From Actinobacteria bacterium HGW-Actinobacteria-2 (GTDB lineage Bacteria; Actinomycetota; Actinomycetes; Propionibacteriales; Propionibacteriaceae), in NCBI GenBank assembly GCA_002841335.1, contig PHEY01000009.1, forward strand, positions 62,001-126,000: a DNA stretch of 64,000 bases, read 5' to 3'. Shown piece after piece: positions 10,689 to 19,211 of this stretch (position 1 is the stretch's first letter; every line of letters begins with the position of its first letter). The translations under genes and the position numbers were made by a program. The notes under the pieces were generated by a model, which was not told where the DNA came from, ran no database searches, and saw only the letters and a list, made by a program, of their open reading frames with translations.

Positions 10689-12137
10689 ATGCCACTTCCC
10701 GGAATCACCGCAGCACGGATCGAGGAACTGCTGCCCGTCCGCGATCCTGGCGTGCCCACCTACCGCTGGCTGGCCGACGGTCTGCGCCTGCTGATCGCCG
10801 ACGGCCGCATTCCCCTCGGCCACTCCTTGCCGGCCGAGCGTCGGCTCAGCGAGGCGCTCCACCTGAGCCGGACGACGGTGACCCGGGCGTACGCCGTGCT
10901 GACCGAGTCGGGCTTCCTGAGCGCTCGGCAAGGCTCAGCCCACTTGGCCAATCTGCCGCTCGATCAACATCGGCGCGGGGTCGGCGGTGCCCTCCTGCCG
11001 GGAGCTGACTCCGATCCGGACGCGCTCGATCTCACCTGCGCGGCCTCCCGCGCCCCCGCGGGCACCATCGAGGCCTACACCGCCGCGCTCGCGGCGCTGC
11101 CCGGCTACCTGACCGGCACCGGCTACGCCACCGCCGGCCTGCCGGAACTGCGGGAGCTGATCGCGGCCCGCTACGGCCAACGCGGGCTGCCCACGTCCGC
11201 TGATCAGATCGTGGTGGTGAACGGCGGGCTGGCCGGGGTGAACCTGGCCGCCCGCGCCTTGATTCGCGCCGGCGATCGGGTCCTGGTCGAGAGCCCGTCC
11301 TACCCGAACAGCTTGCAGGCCGTCCGGCGCAGCGGCGGACGCTTGGTGCCGCTTCCGGTCGAGGCCAGCGGCTGGGACCTCGAGCTGGCCGAGTCGACGA
11401 TCGCGGCCAGCAAGCCGACCGTGGCTGTCCTGATACCCGACTTTCACAACCCGACCGGCAACCTGCTCAGCGACGAACACCGCTCCCGGCTGGCGGCCGC
11501 GCTTCGCCGGGCCGGCACCGTGCCGATCGTCGACGAGACCATGCTGGAGGTCCGGTTGGACGACGCCGGGCACCCACTGCCCTTCGCCGCCCACCTGTCC
11601 CGCACCGTGTTGGTGGGCAGCGCGTCCAAGTCGCATTGGGGTGGGCTGCGGATCGGCTGGCTACGAGTTCCGCCCGGTCTGCGAACGCGACTGGCCCAAC
11701 TGCGCCTCACCGAGGACCTCGGCGCCCCGCTGATCGAACAGCTGGCCACCATCGAGCTCCTGCGGCAGCGCTTCACGCTGCACCCGGAGCGCCGGGCCGA
11801 ACTCATCGCTGCCCGGCAGACCATGGCCGAGTTGCTGCCCACTGCCGTGCCCGGTGCACGCTGGGTGCTGCCGTCCGGCGGGTTGAGTCTGTGGGTGGAG
11901 TTGCCCGAGTCCGCCGCTACTGCGCTGGCCCGCGCCGCTGCCCGGGATGGTCTCCTCCTCAGCCCCGGTTCGCAGTTCGCGGCCGCCGGCGGCCTGGAGC
12001 GTTTCGTCCGGTTGCCGTACAAGGACCCCGCCCCGGTGGTCGCTGAGGCGATGAGCCGGCTGGGCGAGGCGTGGCGGCGTCGCCACGAGCACGCCGATCC
12101 GGGCGTGCGGTCGCAGCCGCGTCCGGTGGTGGCCTGA
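10689..12137 (+). CDS. MocR-type GntR/aminotransferase transcriptional regulator
   Basis: A 482-residue fusion of an N-terminal GntR winged helix (about 18-80, with LPAERRLSEALHLSRTTVTRAY) and a class I aminotransferase-like domain that should bind PLP (HNPTGN near 258; SASKSHWGGLRIGW contains the PLP lysine). MocR proteins use PLP or an amino acid as effector; PdxR is the best-known type, but there is no vitamin B6 synthase gene adjacent here. The start at ATG 10689 is six bases after a CAGAGT -10 box, with no ribosome-binding site, so it is probably leaderless. It is divergent from the YczE-like gene, the likely target. The exact ligand cannot be read from sequence. Confidence 0.88.
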   Translation: MPLPGITAARIEELLPVRDPGVPTYRWLADGLRLLIADGRIPLGHSLPAERRLSEALHLSRTTVTRAYAVLTESGFLSARQGSAHLANLPLDQHRRGVGGALLPGADSDPDALDLTCAASRAPAGTIEAYTAALAALPGYLTGTGYATAGLPELRELIAARYGQRGLPTSADQIVVVNGGLAGVNLAARALIRAGDRVLVESPSYPNSLQAVRRSGGRLVPLPVEASGWDLELAESTIAASKPTVAVLIPDFHNPTGNLLSDEHRSRLAAALRRAGTVPIVDETMLEVRLDDAGHPLPFAAHLSRTVLVGSASKSHWGGLRIGWLRVPPGLRTRLAQLRLTEDLGAPLIEQLATIELLRQRFTLHPERRAELIAARQTMAELLPTAVPGARWVLPSGGLSLWVELPESAATALARAAARDGLLLSPGSQFAAAGGLERFVRLPYKDPAPVVAEAMSRLGEAWRRRHEHADPGVRSQPRPVVA

Positions 12138-12149
12138 GGCCACCCCCAC

Positions 12150-12602
12150 TCAGGCGCGAGAAGCGTTCCAGGCGGCGATGATCTTGTCGTTCAGGTCGAA
12201 CATCACTTTGTGCTCGGCCGGTTCGAGGTGATCGTGGCCGAGCAGGTGCAGCAGGCCGTGGATGAGCAGGTAGTCGGCCTCCTCCTCCGGGGTGCGACCC
12301 ATGCTCGCGGCTTGCGCCGCGGTGACGGTCGGGCACAGCACGATGTCGCCCAGCAATCCCAGCGGCGGCTCTTCGTCCGGCTCGGGCGCGCGTAGTTCGT
12401 CCATCGGGAAGCTGAGCACGTCGGTGGGGCCGGGCTCGTCCATGAACTTCTCGTGGTAGGCGCTCATGGTGTCCTCATCGACCAGCAGGATCGACAGCTC
12501 AGCTTCAGGGTGGATCCGCAGCAGATCGAGGGCGAAGCTGGCCAGCTGCACCAAACGGTTGGTGTCCACCTCGACCCCGGACTCGTTGTTGAGATCGATC
12601 AT
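12150..12602 (-). CDS. ybeY: endoribonuclease YbeY
   Basis: A 150-residue metal-dependent endoribonuclease for 16S rRNA 3' maturation and ribosome quality control. The zinc motif H-x3-H-x5-H is visible in HGLLHLLGHDH near residues 115-125, preceded by the family TDVLSFPMDE near 60-69. It overlaps phoH by four bases, a nearly universal pair in actinobacteria. The 3' end converges with the mocR gene only 12 bases away. Confidence 0.96.
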   Translation of the reverse strand: MIDLNNESGVEVDTNRLVQLASFALDLLRIHPEAELSILLVDEDTMSAYHEKFMDEPGPTDVLSFPMDELRAPEPDEEPPLGLLGDIVLCPTVTAAQAASMGRTPEEEADYLLIHGLLHLLGHDHLEPAEHKVMFDLNDKIIAAWNASRA

Positions 12603-13591
12603 CGGTTCTTCCTCCCTGGGGACAGCCGCGCCTCGAAGCGGTCGTAGGCGGCCACGATCCGACCGACCAACTTGTGCCGAACCACATCATGGCTGGTCAG
12701 GCGGCAGAAAGCGATGTCGTTGACTCCGTCGAGGATCTCCTCCACCACGGTCAGACCCGACCGCACCCCGCCGGGCAGGTCGATCTGAGTGACGTCACCG
12801 GTGACCACGATCTTGGAGCCGAAACCCAAGCGGGTCAGGAACATCTTCATCTGCTCGGTCGAGGTGTTCTGCGCCTCGTCCAGGATGATGAAGGCGTCGT
12901 TCAGCGTCCGGCCACGCATGTACGCCAGCGGCGCCACCTCGATCGTCCCGGACGTGAGCAGCTTGGGCACCGAGTCCGGATCGAGCATGTCGTGCAGCGC
13001 GTCGTACAACGGACGCAGGTAGGGATCGATCTTGTCGTTGAGCGTGCCCGGCAGGAAGCCCAGTCGCTCACCGGCCTCGATCGCCGGACGAGTCAGGATG
13101 ATCCGGTTGACCTGCTTGGCCTGCAACGCCTGCACCGCCTTGGCCACGGCGAGGTAGGTCTTCCCGGTGCCGGCCGGCCCGATGCCGAAGATCACCGTGT
13201 GGGCGTCGATGGCGTCGACATAGCGCTTCTGATTCAGGGTCTTGGCGCGGATGGTCTTGCCGCGGCTGGACAAGATGTCGTGGGTCAGCACCTCGGCGGC
13301 ACTCACCTCGGGGTTGCCGGTCATGCCGAGCACCCGCTCGACGGTGTCGGCGGCTAGCCCCTGACCGGTGCGCACGATGGTGATGAGTTCGGTGAGCACC
13401 TCGGCGGCGACCGTGACCGCCTCCGCAGTACCGGAGAAGGTCACCTCGTTGCCCCGCACATGGATCTCGGCAGCCAGTTCACGCTCCAGAATGCGCAAGT
13501 ACTCGTCGTGAGGTCCCAGGACCGACACCATGTTGATCGAAGCCGGAATGGCGACACGGCGCTCTGCGACCGGGTTTGCTGATTCGTTCAG
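12599..13591 (-). CDS. phoH: PhoH-like ATPase, probable CTG start
   Basis: A PhoH-family P-loop ATPase, a probable RNA-linked NTPase. The Walker A motif [15 protein letters not shown] and Walker B segment [10 protein letters not shown] are present. The first ATG (13531) would begin [11 protein letters not shown] and has no ribosome-binding site. The frame is open further upstream through [10 protein letters not shown], which matches the normal N-terminus of the family. The only usable upstream codon is CTG 13591, five bases after a strong AGGAGG (about 13597-13602); an in-frame TAG lies before it. I therefore give a 330-residue product with an unusual CTG start. It is co-transcribed with ybeY, as is usual. 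Confidence 0.9.
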   Translation of the reverse strand: MNESANPVAERRVAIPASINMVSVLGPHDEYLRILERELAAEIHVRGNEVTFSGTAEAVTVAAEVLTELITIVRTGQGLAADTVERVLGMTGNPEVSAAEVLTHDILSSRGKTIRAKTLNQKRYVDAIDAHTVIFGIGPAGTGKTYLAVAKAVQALQAKQVNRIILTRPAIEAGERLGFLPGTLNDKIDPYLRPLYDALHDMLDPDSVPKLLTSGTIEVAPLAYMRGRTLNDAFIILDEAQNTSTEQMKMFLTRLGFGSKIVVTGDVTQIDLPGGVRSGLTVVEEILDGVNDIAFCRLTSHDVVRHKLVGRIVAAYDRFEARLSPGRKNR

Positions 13592-13658
13592 CGGATCCTC
13601 CTGCTAGCTGGAAAGCCCATCCTAATCACTCACGTCCCTCGCGCCGCCTCAACGGATC

Positions 13659-13719
13659 TGCCCCCGATACGCGCAACTGCCCCCGAAATTTCGGTAGCGG
13701 CTGCGCGATTCGGGGGCAG
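13659..13719. repeat. hairpin repeat between pip and phoH
   Basis: CTGCCCCCGA (13659-13668) pairs with TCGGGGGCAG (13710-13719), and inner arms GCGCA and TGCGC extend the structure. A second CTGCCCCCGA copy starts at 13678. It lies after pip and before the phoH ribosome-binding site, so it may terminate the pip transcript. Repetition within the segment suggests a mobile-type intergenic repeat. Confidence 0.5.
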
Positions 13720-13737
13720 CCGGTCACGCTCGGGGTG

Positions 13738-14715
13738 TCAGCGGGTGGCGAAACGGTTGGTGGCTGCTACCAGCTCGGTGGCGATCGCTGGCTCGCCGGC
13801 GGCGTGCCCGGCTAGGACCACGTGGTACTCGGCCTCGGGCCAGGCGCGATGCAGGGCATCGGCGGTCGTCACCGGGCAGGGCAGGTCGTAGCGGCCCTGG
13901 ACGATCACGCCCGGGATGTGCCGGATCTTGTCCGCGTCGGCGAGCAACTGGCCCTCAGTCATCCAGCCGCCGTTGACGAAGTAGTGGTTCTCGATCCGGG
14001 CGAAAGCCACCGCGAACTCCGGCTCGGCGAAGTCGGCCACGTGCTCGGCGGAGAACTCCAGAGTGGAGGTCGCGGCCTCCCAGGTGCTCCACGCCACTCC
14101 GGCCGGAAGATGGACGGCAGGGTCGGGATCGAACAGCAGCTCGTGGAACTTCGCCACCCGATCGCCGTCGAAGCCGTCGGGAAGTGGCGCGCAGAACTTC
14201 TCCCACCACTCCGGAGCCAGGTTCGCTGCACCACCGTTGTAGTACCAGTCGATCTCACTGCGGCGCAGGGTGAAGATGCCCCGCAACACCAACTCGGTGA
14301 CCCGATCGGGATGGGTCTCGGCGTATGCCAAGGCCAGCGCACTCCCCCAGGAGCCGCCGAAGACCTGCCAGCGCTCGATGCCGCGCGCCTCCCGCAACTT
14401 CTCCATGTCGGAGACCAGGTGCCAGGTGGTGTTGGTGCTCAAGTCCGCCGTCGGCTCGGCCGCGTGCGGCAGGCTGTGCCCGCAGCCGCGCTGGTCGAAC
14501 AGCACGATCCGATAGCGCGCCGGATCGAAGTAACGCCGGTATGCCGGGACGATGCCGCCGCCGGGCCCGCCGTGGACGAACACCACCGGCTTGCCCTCGG
14601 GGTTGCCGCATTCCTCCCAATAGATGAGCTGACCATCGCCCACGTCGAGGCGACCATGCGCGTAAGGCTCGATCGGCGGATAGAGGATCTGGTCCAGGGT
14701 CCGCGGCTCACTCAT
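13738..14715 (-). CDS. pip: proline iminopeptidase (alpha/beta hydrolase)
   Basis: A 325-residue S33-family peptidase that removes N-terminal proline from peptides. The oxyanion segment VHGGPGGG, the nucleophile elbow GGSWGS (Ser of the triad), DQRGCGHS and the late GRYDLPCP and AGHAAGEP (Asp and His regions) are all present. The start at ATG 14715 overlaps the stop of the upstream DUF5709 gene; a longer in-frame start is rejected because the extension shows no family similarity. Cytosolic, as no signal peptide is visible. Confidence 0.93.
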   Translation of the reverse strand: MSEPRTLDQILYPPIEPYAHGRLDVGDGQLIYWEECGNPEGKPVVFVHGGPGGGIVPAYRRYFDPARYRIVLFDQRGCGHSLPHAAEPTADLSTNTTWHLVSDMEKLREARGIERWQVFGGSWGSALALAYAETHPDRVTELVLRGIFTLRRSEIDWYYNGGAANLAPEWWEKFCAPLPDGFDGDRVAKFHELLFDPDPAVHLPAGVAWSTWEAATSTLEFSAEHVADFAEPEFAVAFARIENHYFVNGGWMTEGQLLADADKIRHIPGVIVQGRYDLPCPVTTADALHRAWPEAEYHVVLAGHAAGEPAIATELVAATNRFATR

Positions 14716-15148
14716 CGTCGAACTCGTCACCGGTGTCGATGATGTGCATGGCAGCTTCCTCAGCAGTGGCCGCACCGCCGTCGATGCCCACGTCGTGACC
14801 GATGCTGGTGGCCTCGGTGTCCTCGCCGTCGACGCCGCCGTTAGCGTCCACCAGGCGACCGGCTCTCGCGCGTCCGACCTCGCGGGGTTCGGTGGGATCG
14901 GGGTTCCACGGGCCTTCCAGAACGACCGGCGGCACCTCTTCTTGAGCCAGTCGCATCTCCAGCGTCTCGCCCTCCCGCATCTCCGCGGGAGTGTTGCCGA
15001 AGCCCTGAGCCGGCGACCAGTTCTCGCCCGTCACGTACCCCTCATCGAGGACGTCACTCACGCCGCGATCGACCAACGTCTCGTCGCTCTGCAACTGGTC
15101 CAGCTGCTCGGATTCCTCCGGCACGCTCTCTTCGTCATACTCGCTCAT
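14708..15148 (-). CDS. DUF5709 family acidic protein
   Basis: A 146-residue, strongly acidic, probably largely disordered protein of the actinobacterial DUF5709 type, with the segments LDEGYVTGENWSP and EMREGETLEMRLAQEEP-like motifs. Function is unknown. The start at ATG 15148 has CAGGCT (15155-15160, minus strand) six bases upstream and no ribosome-binding site, so it is probably leaderless. It overlaps pip by eight bases and is divergent from the queuosine-precursor transporter. Confidence 0.8.
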   Translation of the reverse strand: MSEYDEESVPEESEQLDQLQSDETLVDRGVSDVLDEGYVTGENWSPAQGFGNTPAEMREGETLEMRLAQEEVPPVVLEGPWNPDPTEPREVGRARAGRLVDANGGVDGEDTEATSIGHDVGIDGGAATAEEAAMHIIDTGDEFDDE

Positions 15149-15280
15149 GCCTCTAGCCTGCCACGCCACTGATGGCTTGTCGCACGTTGCGAGAGGTTGT
15201 TTTCCCGCGTCGGAAAAGGTTGCCGAAGAATGCGGACGCCCCGGCGCCGACAAGGGTGGATCGGGCTAGAATCCGCTCTC
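15149..15280. promoter_or_regulatory. divergent promoters of DUF5709 and the VUT transporter
   Basis: The minus-strand CAGGCT (15155-15160) and the plus-strand TAGAAT (15267-15272) each lie close to a start codon without a ribosome-binding site. I see no preQ1-riboswitch-like sequence between TAGAAT and the GTG start, since only eight bases are left. Confidence 0.45.
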
Positions 15281-15991
15281 GTGTCCGATGTTCCCGCCGC
15301 CGACCGCGGCCGCCCTGCCGGCTCCTACGATCTGGTGGTGGCGGCGTTCGTCGGCATGCTGTTGATCTCCAACATCGGCGCCACCAAACTCATCTCCTTC
15401 GGGCCGACCTGGGCCCCCGGCGGGGTGCCGATCCTGCCGATCATCACCGACGGCGGAGCGATCCTGTTCCCGCTGACCTACATCCTCGGTGACGTGCTCG
15501 CCGAGGTGTACGGCCTGCGTCGGGCCAACCGGGCGATCATCACCGGCTTCGTCTTGGCCGCGGTGATGTCGGTGACCTTCCTGATCGTGGACGCCGCCCC
15601 GCCGGCGGCCGACTGGCCCAACCAGGACGCCTGGCACGCCGTGCTGGGCTTCGTGCCCCGGATCGTGGTGGCCAGCTTGCTGGGTTACCTGGCCGGCCAG
15701 CTGCTGAACGCGCTGGTGCTGGTGCGGATCAAGCAGCGTTGGGGCGAGGAGCGACTGTGGGTGCGACTGATCGGCTCCACCCTGATCGGCGAGTTCGCCG
15801 ACACCATGGTGTTCTGCCTGATCGCCTTCGGCCCGCTGGGCAATGTGCTGGGTGGCGAGTCGATCCCCTGGCCGGCGTTGATCAACTACATCGCCGTCGG
15901 CTGGCTGTACAAGGTCGGCGTCGAAGTGATCTTCCTGCCGCTCACCTACCGGGTGATCGCCGCGATCAAGCGCCGCGAGATCGCCGCCTGA
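15281..15991 (+). CDS. queuosine precursor transporter (VUT/YhhQ family)
   Basis: A 236-residue membrane protein of the YhhQ/VUT family (VUT = vitamin uptake transporter), which imports queuine or pre-queuosine bases for tRNA modification. About six helices are visible, with the family features NIGATKLI near the N-terminus, TDGGAILFPLTYILGDVLAEVYG, and EFADTMVFCLIAFG. GTG 15281 is chosen because TAGAAT lies eight bases before it and the upstream frame shows no family similarity. A tRNA-guanine transglycosylase gene lies 2 kb away (17985-19211), while no queCDEF biosynthesis genes are present here; salvage of the base is the likely strategy. Confidence 0.9.
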   Translation: MSDVPAADRGRPAGSYDLVVAAFVGMLLISNIGATKLISFGPTWAPGGVPILPIITDGGAILFPLTYILGDVLAEVYGLRRANRAIITGFVLAAVMSVTFLIVDAAPPAADWPNQDAWHAVLGFVPRIVVASLLGYLAGQLLNALVLVRIKQRWGEERLWVRLIGSTLIGEFADTMVFCLIAFGPLGNVLGGESIPWPALINYIAVGWLYKVGVEVIFLPLTYRVIAAIKRREIAA

Positions 15992-16102
15992 TCGCGTTCA
16001 CCGCCGCCGCTCTGCCGATGGTCGCCGGACAGAGGGGACGGCTCCGAGCGTCCCGACCATGAGGCATCGGTCACGCCGAAGTCGGCCGGGCCACCGCTGC
16101 GC

Positions 16103-16134
16103 CTGGGGACACCAGGAACCGTCCCCGTCGTCCC
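16103..16134. repeat. dispersed repeat, copy 1 (partner at 60843-60873)
   Basis: A segment containing GACACCAGGAACCGTCCCC closely matches one at 60843-60873 containing GACACCAAGAACCGTCCCC; both are followed by a GTCCCA tail. Both copies are intergenic and lie within 60 bases of a GCTGGTT(T)GAGCAGACCG unit. Confidence 0.6.
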
Positions 16135-16147
16135 ACGCTCCCCCGCC

Positions 16148-16186
16148 GCTGGTTTGAGCAGACCGCGCAGCGGTCGTGTCGAAACC
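16148..16186. repeat. REP-like palindromic unit
   Basis: The unit begins GCTGGTTTGAGC, contains the hairpin core GACCGCGCAGCGGTC, and ends GTGTCGAAACC. The same end sequences bracket the 38-bp array at 50152-50345. It sits between convergent genes, as REP units often do. Confidence 0.6.
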
Positions 16187-16223
16187 ACTCGCACGCCGCC
16201 TCGAATCCGGCTGCGACCAGCGC

Positions 16224-17864
16224 TTACGACCGAGCGACTCGCAGCGACCAGGTCGCGCCGTCCCCGCTGGGCACCACGCTCACACCGGCGCTGGTGAGTG
16301 CCTTGAGGAACGGTGCCTGATCGGCATACTCGCTCGGCAGCTGATCCACCAGGCTGGCGAACGGGGCGAAGTCGACGTACGCGGCGTAGGTGGACTTGGA
16401 GGCCTCCGGCACCACCGCGGTGAACTTGGCCACGCCGGACAGCTTCGGTGCGGACGGATCGGTCAGCTGGGCCGCATAGTCGTCGGTCGTGGACACCGTG
16501 ACCTTGCCCGCATCGCTGCGGACCTTGAGCGTCCCGGTGGGGTCGGACATGCCGACCAGCTGGGTCACTCGATCAGCCTGATCGGTGGTCAGCCGCAACC
16601 CCAGCGACGGCAGTTGCTGGCCCGTACCCTGGAAGAGGTCTGTCGCCGCCTGAACGAAATCCGGACCGGCACAGAGGGTTGCTTGGCTCCCCAGGACGGC
16701 CACCAGGTCGTCGGGCAGCGTCCACCCCATCGAGGTCAGCGAGTCGGTCGGCACCGAACTCTTGATCCGCTCCCAGTTCGCCGCCACCCAGGGGCCGCCG
16801 CCTTGAATGCTGACCGCCGCAGCGGTGTCTGCCGGCAGGTCTGCCAGGTCGGTCCCGCCGGTCGCGGTGGGCATGTCGCCAGCCTTCATGCCGAAGACAT
16901 TGCCGCCCCACTCCAGGGTGTTGTTCGCAAACCGAAGCGCGAAGGCGGTCCGGCCCTCACCGAGCTGGCTGTCCTGGATGGAACTCAGACCCTTGAGATC
17001 AGCCCAGCCCATGGCGAAGCCGGTGGCACCCAAACGGCCCAGGTCACCGGTGAAAGTGGGGTTCTGGGCCAAGGTGCCGACGGCAAGGGCGGCCTTCACC
17101 GCGTCCACATCGCCCGGCTTGGTGATCACCACATAGCCGTTCAGGGTGGTCACGATGGAGGCGTCAGAGCCGAGTAGTTGCGGAAGCTTCTGGTTGGCCG
17201 CGGCCGCATCGGTCACCTCGACGGCGACCGCCACGATCGGCTCCGAGCCGCTGGCCGCCGGGACGAGGGTGGCCATTCCGATCCGCTGCCCCAGCCAGGG
17301 CTTGATGTCGGTGGCGTAGCTCAGACCGTGGGTGTCGTTGCTCTTGGCCCACTCGTTCCAGATCACTTCGCGATAGTCGAAGTTGGGGTTGGTGGCGTCC
17401 TTCAGCTGCGGCAACTCGCGGAAGAAGGCGATCGCCGCCGCCTTCTGCTCCGCGGACGGGTTGAGGTCGATCTGGCCGTAGGCGACGGCGTCCTTGGGCA
17501 GGGCCTCGAACGGCTTCTTGCCGCCCCCACCGAACCAGCCGAGCTGCCAACCGGCGAAGGCCACGCCGCCACCGATGAGCAGCACCACCAGGACGCCCAC
17601 CAGCGCGATCACCAGGCCCCGCCGCTTCTGGGGCGCGGGGGCCGGCACTGGTGGCGCCACGGCGGTCGGGAAGGCCAGCGTCGGCTCCCCGGTCAGGATC
17701 GCCGTCGGCTCGTTCACCGGCGCCCCGCTCGGAGTCTGTGATGCCAGAGATGCCGACGGGGCGGCGACACCCGGGGCGTCGCCAGGCAGCGCCGGAACCG
17801 CCCCACAACTGGGACATGGCTGGCCGACGGTGGCTTCAGGAAATCGACAGGTGGGGCAGATCAT
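16224..17864 (-). CDS. zinc-ribbon membrane protein with DUF3352-like extracellular domain
   Basis: A 546-residue protein. The N-terminus is a small zinc ribbon (CPTC near residue 3, CPSC near 17), followed by an Ala/Pro-rich linker, a single membrane helix near 88-110 (GLVIALVGVLVVLLIGGGVAFAG begins it) and a large C-terminal domain from about 125 resembling DUF3352 proteins. The zinc ribbon would be cytosolic and the large domain outside. The start at ATG 17864 is chosen because CPTC follows directly and GGGAG lies upstream. Function is unknown. It follows tgt on the same strand after 120 bases. Confidence 0.72.
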   Translation of the reverse strand: MICPTCRFPEATVGQPCPSCGAVPALPGDAPGVAAPSASLASQTPSGAPVNEPTAILTGEPTLAFPTAVAPPVPAPAPQKRRGLVIALVGVLVVLLIGGGVAFAGWQLGWFGGGGKKPFEALPKDAVAYGQIDLNPSAEQKAAAIAFFRELPQLKDATNPNFDYREVIWNEWAKSNDTHGLSYATDIKPWLGQRIGMATLVPAASGSEPIVAVAVEVTDAAAANQKLPQLLGSDASIVTTLNGYVVITKPGDVDAVKAALAVGTLAQNPTFTGDLGRLGATGFAMGWADLKGLSSIQDSQLGEGRTAFALRFANNTLEWGGNVFGMKAGDMPTATGGTDLADLPADTAAAVSIQGGGPWVAANWERIKSSVPTDSLTSMGWTLPDDLVAVLGSQATLCAGPDFVQAATDLFQGTGQQLPSLGLRLTTDQADRVTQLVGMSDPTGTLKVRSDAGKVTVSTTDDYAAQLTDPSAPKLSGVAKFTAVVPEASKSTYAAYVDFAPFASLVDQLPSEYADQAPFLKALTSAGVSVVPSGDGATWSLRVARS

Positions 17865-17984
17865 GCGACGCGCTCCCTCACGGTGGGGTGGGTTCCACGA
17901 ACAGGGTGGATTCGCGCCCACTCTAGCCAGCGAGCTCGACGGCGTCCGGTCAACGCGTGTGCAGTAGCCAAACCGTGACCGTGC

Positions 17985-19211
17985 TCAGCGACGACGGGCG
18001 TAGAACCGTCCCAGATAGGCGTCCCGGAACTCGTCGAACCGCCCGTCCTCGATGCTGGCGCGGATGTTGTCGACCAAGCGGACGGTGAAACGCTCGTTGT
18101 GGATCGTGGCCAAGGTGGCGGCCAGCATCTCCTTCGCCTTGAACAGGTGATGCAGGTAGGCCCGGGTGTAGTGAGCGCAGGTGTAGCAGTCGCAGCCCTC
18201 CTCCAACGGCACGAAACTGCGCCGGTGGGCGGCGGTGTTCACGTTGTAGCGGCCGTCAGCGGTGTAGATCGCGGCGTTGCGGGCCACCCGGGACGGCATC
18301 ACGCAGTCGAAGGTGTCGGCCCCAGCGGCGATGGCGGCGAAGAAGTCGTCCGGCTCGGAGATGCCCAACAGGTGTCGCGGCTTGTCGAAGGGCAGTTCTT
18401 CGGCCACCCAGCCGACGATGGTGCCCAGATTCTCCTTCTCCAGCGCCCCGCCGATCCCGAAGCCGTCGAAGCGCCGTCCGTCCACTTCGAGCTCGGCCAG
18501 ATCGCGGGCAGCCTTGCGGCGCAGATCCTCGTACTGAGCACCCTGGACGACCCCGAACAGCGCCTGGTACGGCTTGTCGGCGCGTTCGGCGGTGAGCTCG
18601 GAGTGCGCGGCCAGACAGCGCACCGCCCACGCCTGCGTCCGCTCCAACGAGCGCTCCTGATAGACGCGGGTGTTCATCAAGGTGGTGCACTCGTCGAAAG
18701 CGAACATGATGTCCGCCCCCAACTGATGCTGGATCCGCATCGACACTTCCGGGGTGAACCGGTGCTGGTCGCCGTTGAGGTGCGAGGTGAAGGTGACGCC
18801 TTCGTCGTCGACGTGGGCCAACCGATTCTTGCCGGGCGCGATCACGTCGTCGTCGGCCAGCCCGGCGGTGTCCATGGCCAGCACCTTCTTGAAGCCGACC
18901 CCCAGGCTCATCACCTGGAAGCCGCCGGAGTCGGTGAAGGTCGGGCCGGGCCAGTTCATGAAGGCACCCAGTCCGCCGGCCTCGTCGACCAGGTCCGAGC
19001 CCGGCTGCAGGTAGAGGTGGTAGGCGTTCGCCAGCACCGCCTGGGCACCGACACCGGCCACCGATTCGGGCAGGACGGCCTTGACCGTCGCCTTGGTGCC
19101 GACCGCGATGAACGCCGGGGTACGGATATCGCCGTGCGGAGTGTGAATGACCCCCGTGCGTCCCAGCCCGTTAGGCAGCACCGCGCCCGGGGTGAAACCG
19201 AAATCAGTCAC
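17985..19211 (-). CDS. tgt: tRNA-guanine transglycosylase
   Basis: A 408-residue enzyme that exchanges guanine-34 of GUN-anticodon tRNAs for a queuosine precursor or queuine. Seen: TDSGGFQVMSLG (active-site Asp region), FDECT, GIGGALEKE in the base-binding region, DCVMPSRVARN, and the zinc ligands CDCYTCAHY plus a downstream His. The start is GTG 19211, overlapping the rsmE stop by eight bases. It is thus the last gene of the tight hrcA-dnaJ-rsmE-tgt string, so heat-shock control could reach it. The VUT transporter at 15281 is the likely source of its substrate. Confidence 0.96.
   Translation of the reverse strand: MTDFGFTPGAVLPNGLGRTGVIHTPHGDIRTPAFIAVGTKATVKAVLPESVAGVGAQAVLANAYHLYLQPGSDLVDEAGGLGAFMNWPGPTFTDSGGFQVMSLGVGFKKVLAMDTAGLADDDVIAPGKNRLAHVDDEGVTFTSHLNGDQHRFTPEVSMRIQHQLGADIMFAFDECTTLMNTRVYQERSLERTQAWAVRCLAAHSELTAERADKPYQALFGVVQGAQYEDLRRKAARDLAELEVDGRRFDGFGIGGALEKENLGTIVGWVAEELPFDKPRHLLGISEPDDFFAAIAAGADTFDCVMPSRVARNAAIYTADGRYNVNTAAHRRSFVPLEEGCDCYTCAHYTRAYLHHLFKAKEMLAATLATIHNERFTVRLVDNIRASIEDGRFDEFRDAYLGRFYARRR

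Noticed and set aside
8342-11008. 888-residue plus-strand ORF
   Set aside because: It runs antisense to era, the CNNM gene and yczE, then through the mocR start; its composition is that of a shadow frame.
15240-15280. preQ1 riboswitch before the VUT transporter
   Set aside because: The -10 box TAGAAT lies only eight bases before the start codon, leaving no room for a riboswitch.
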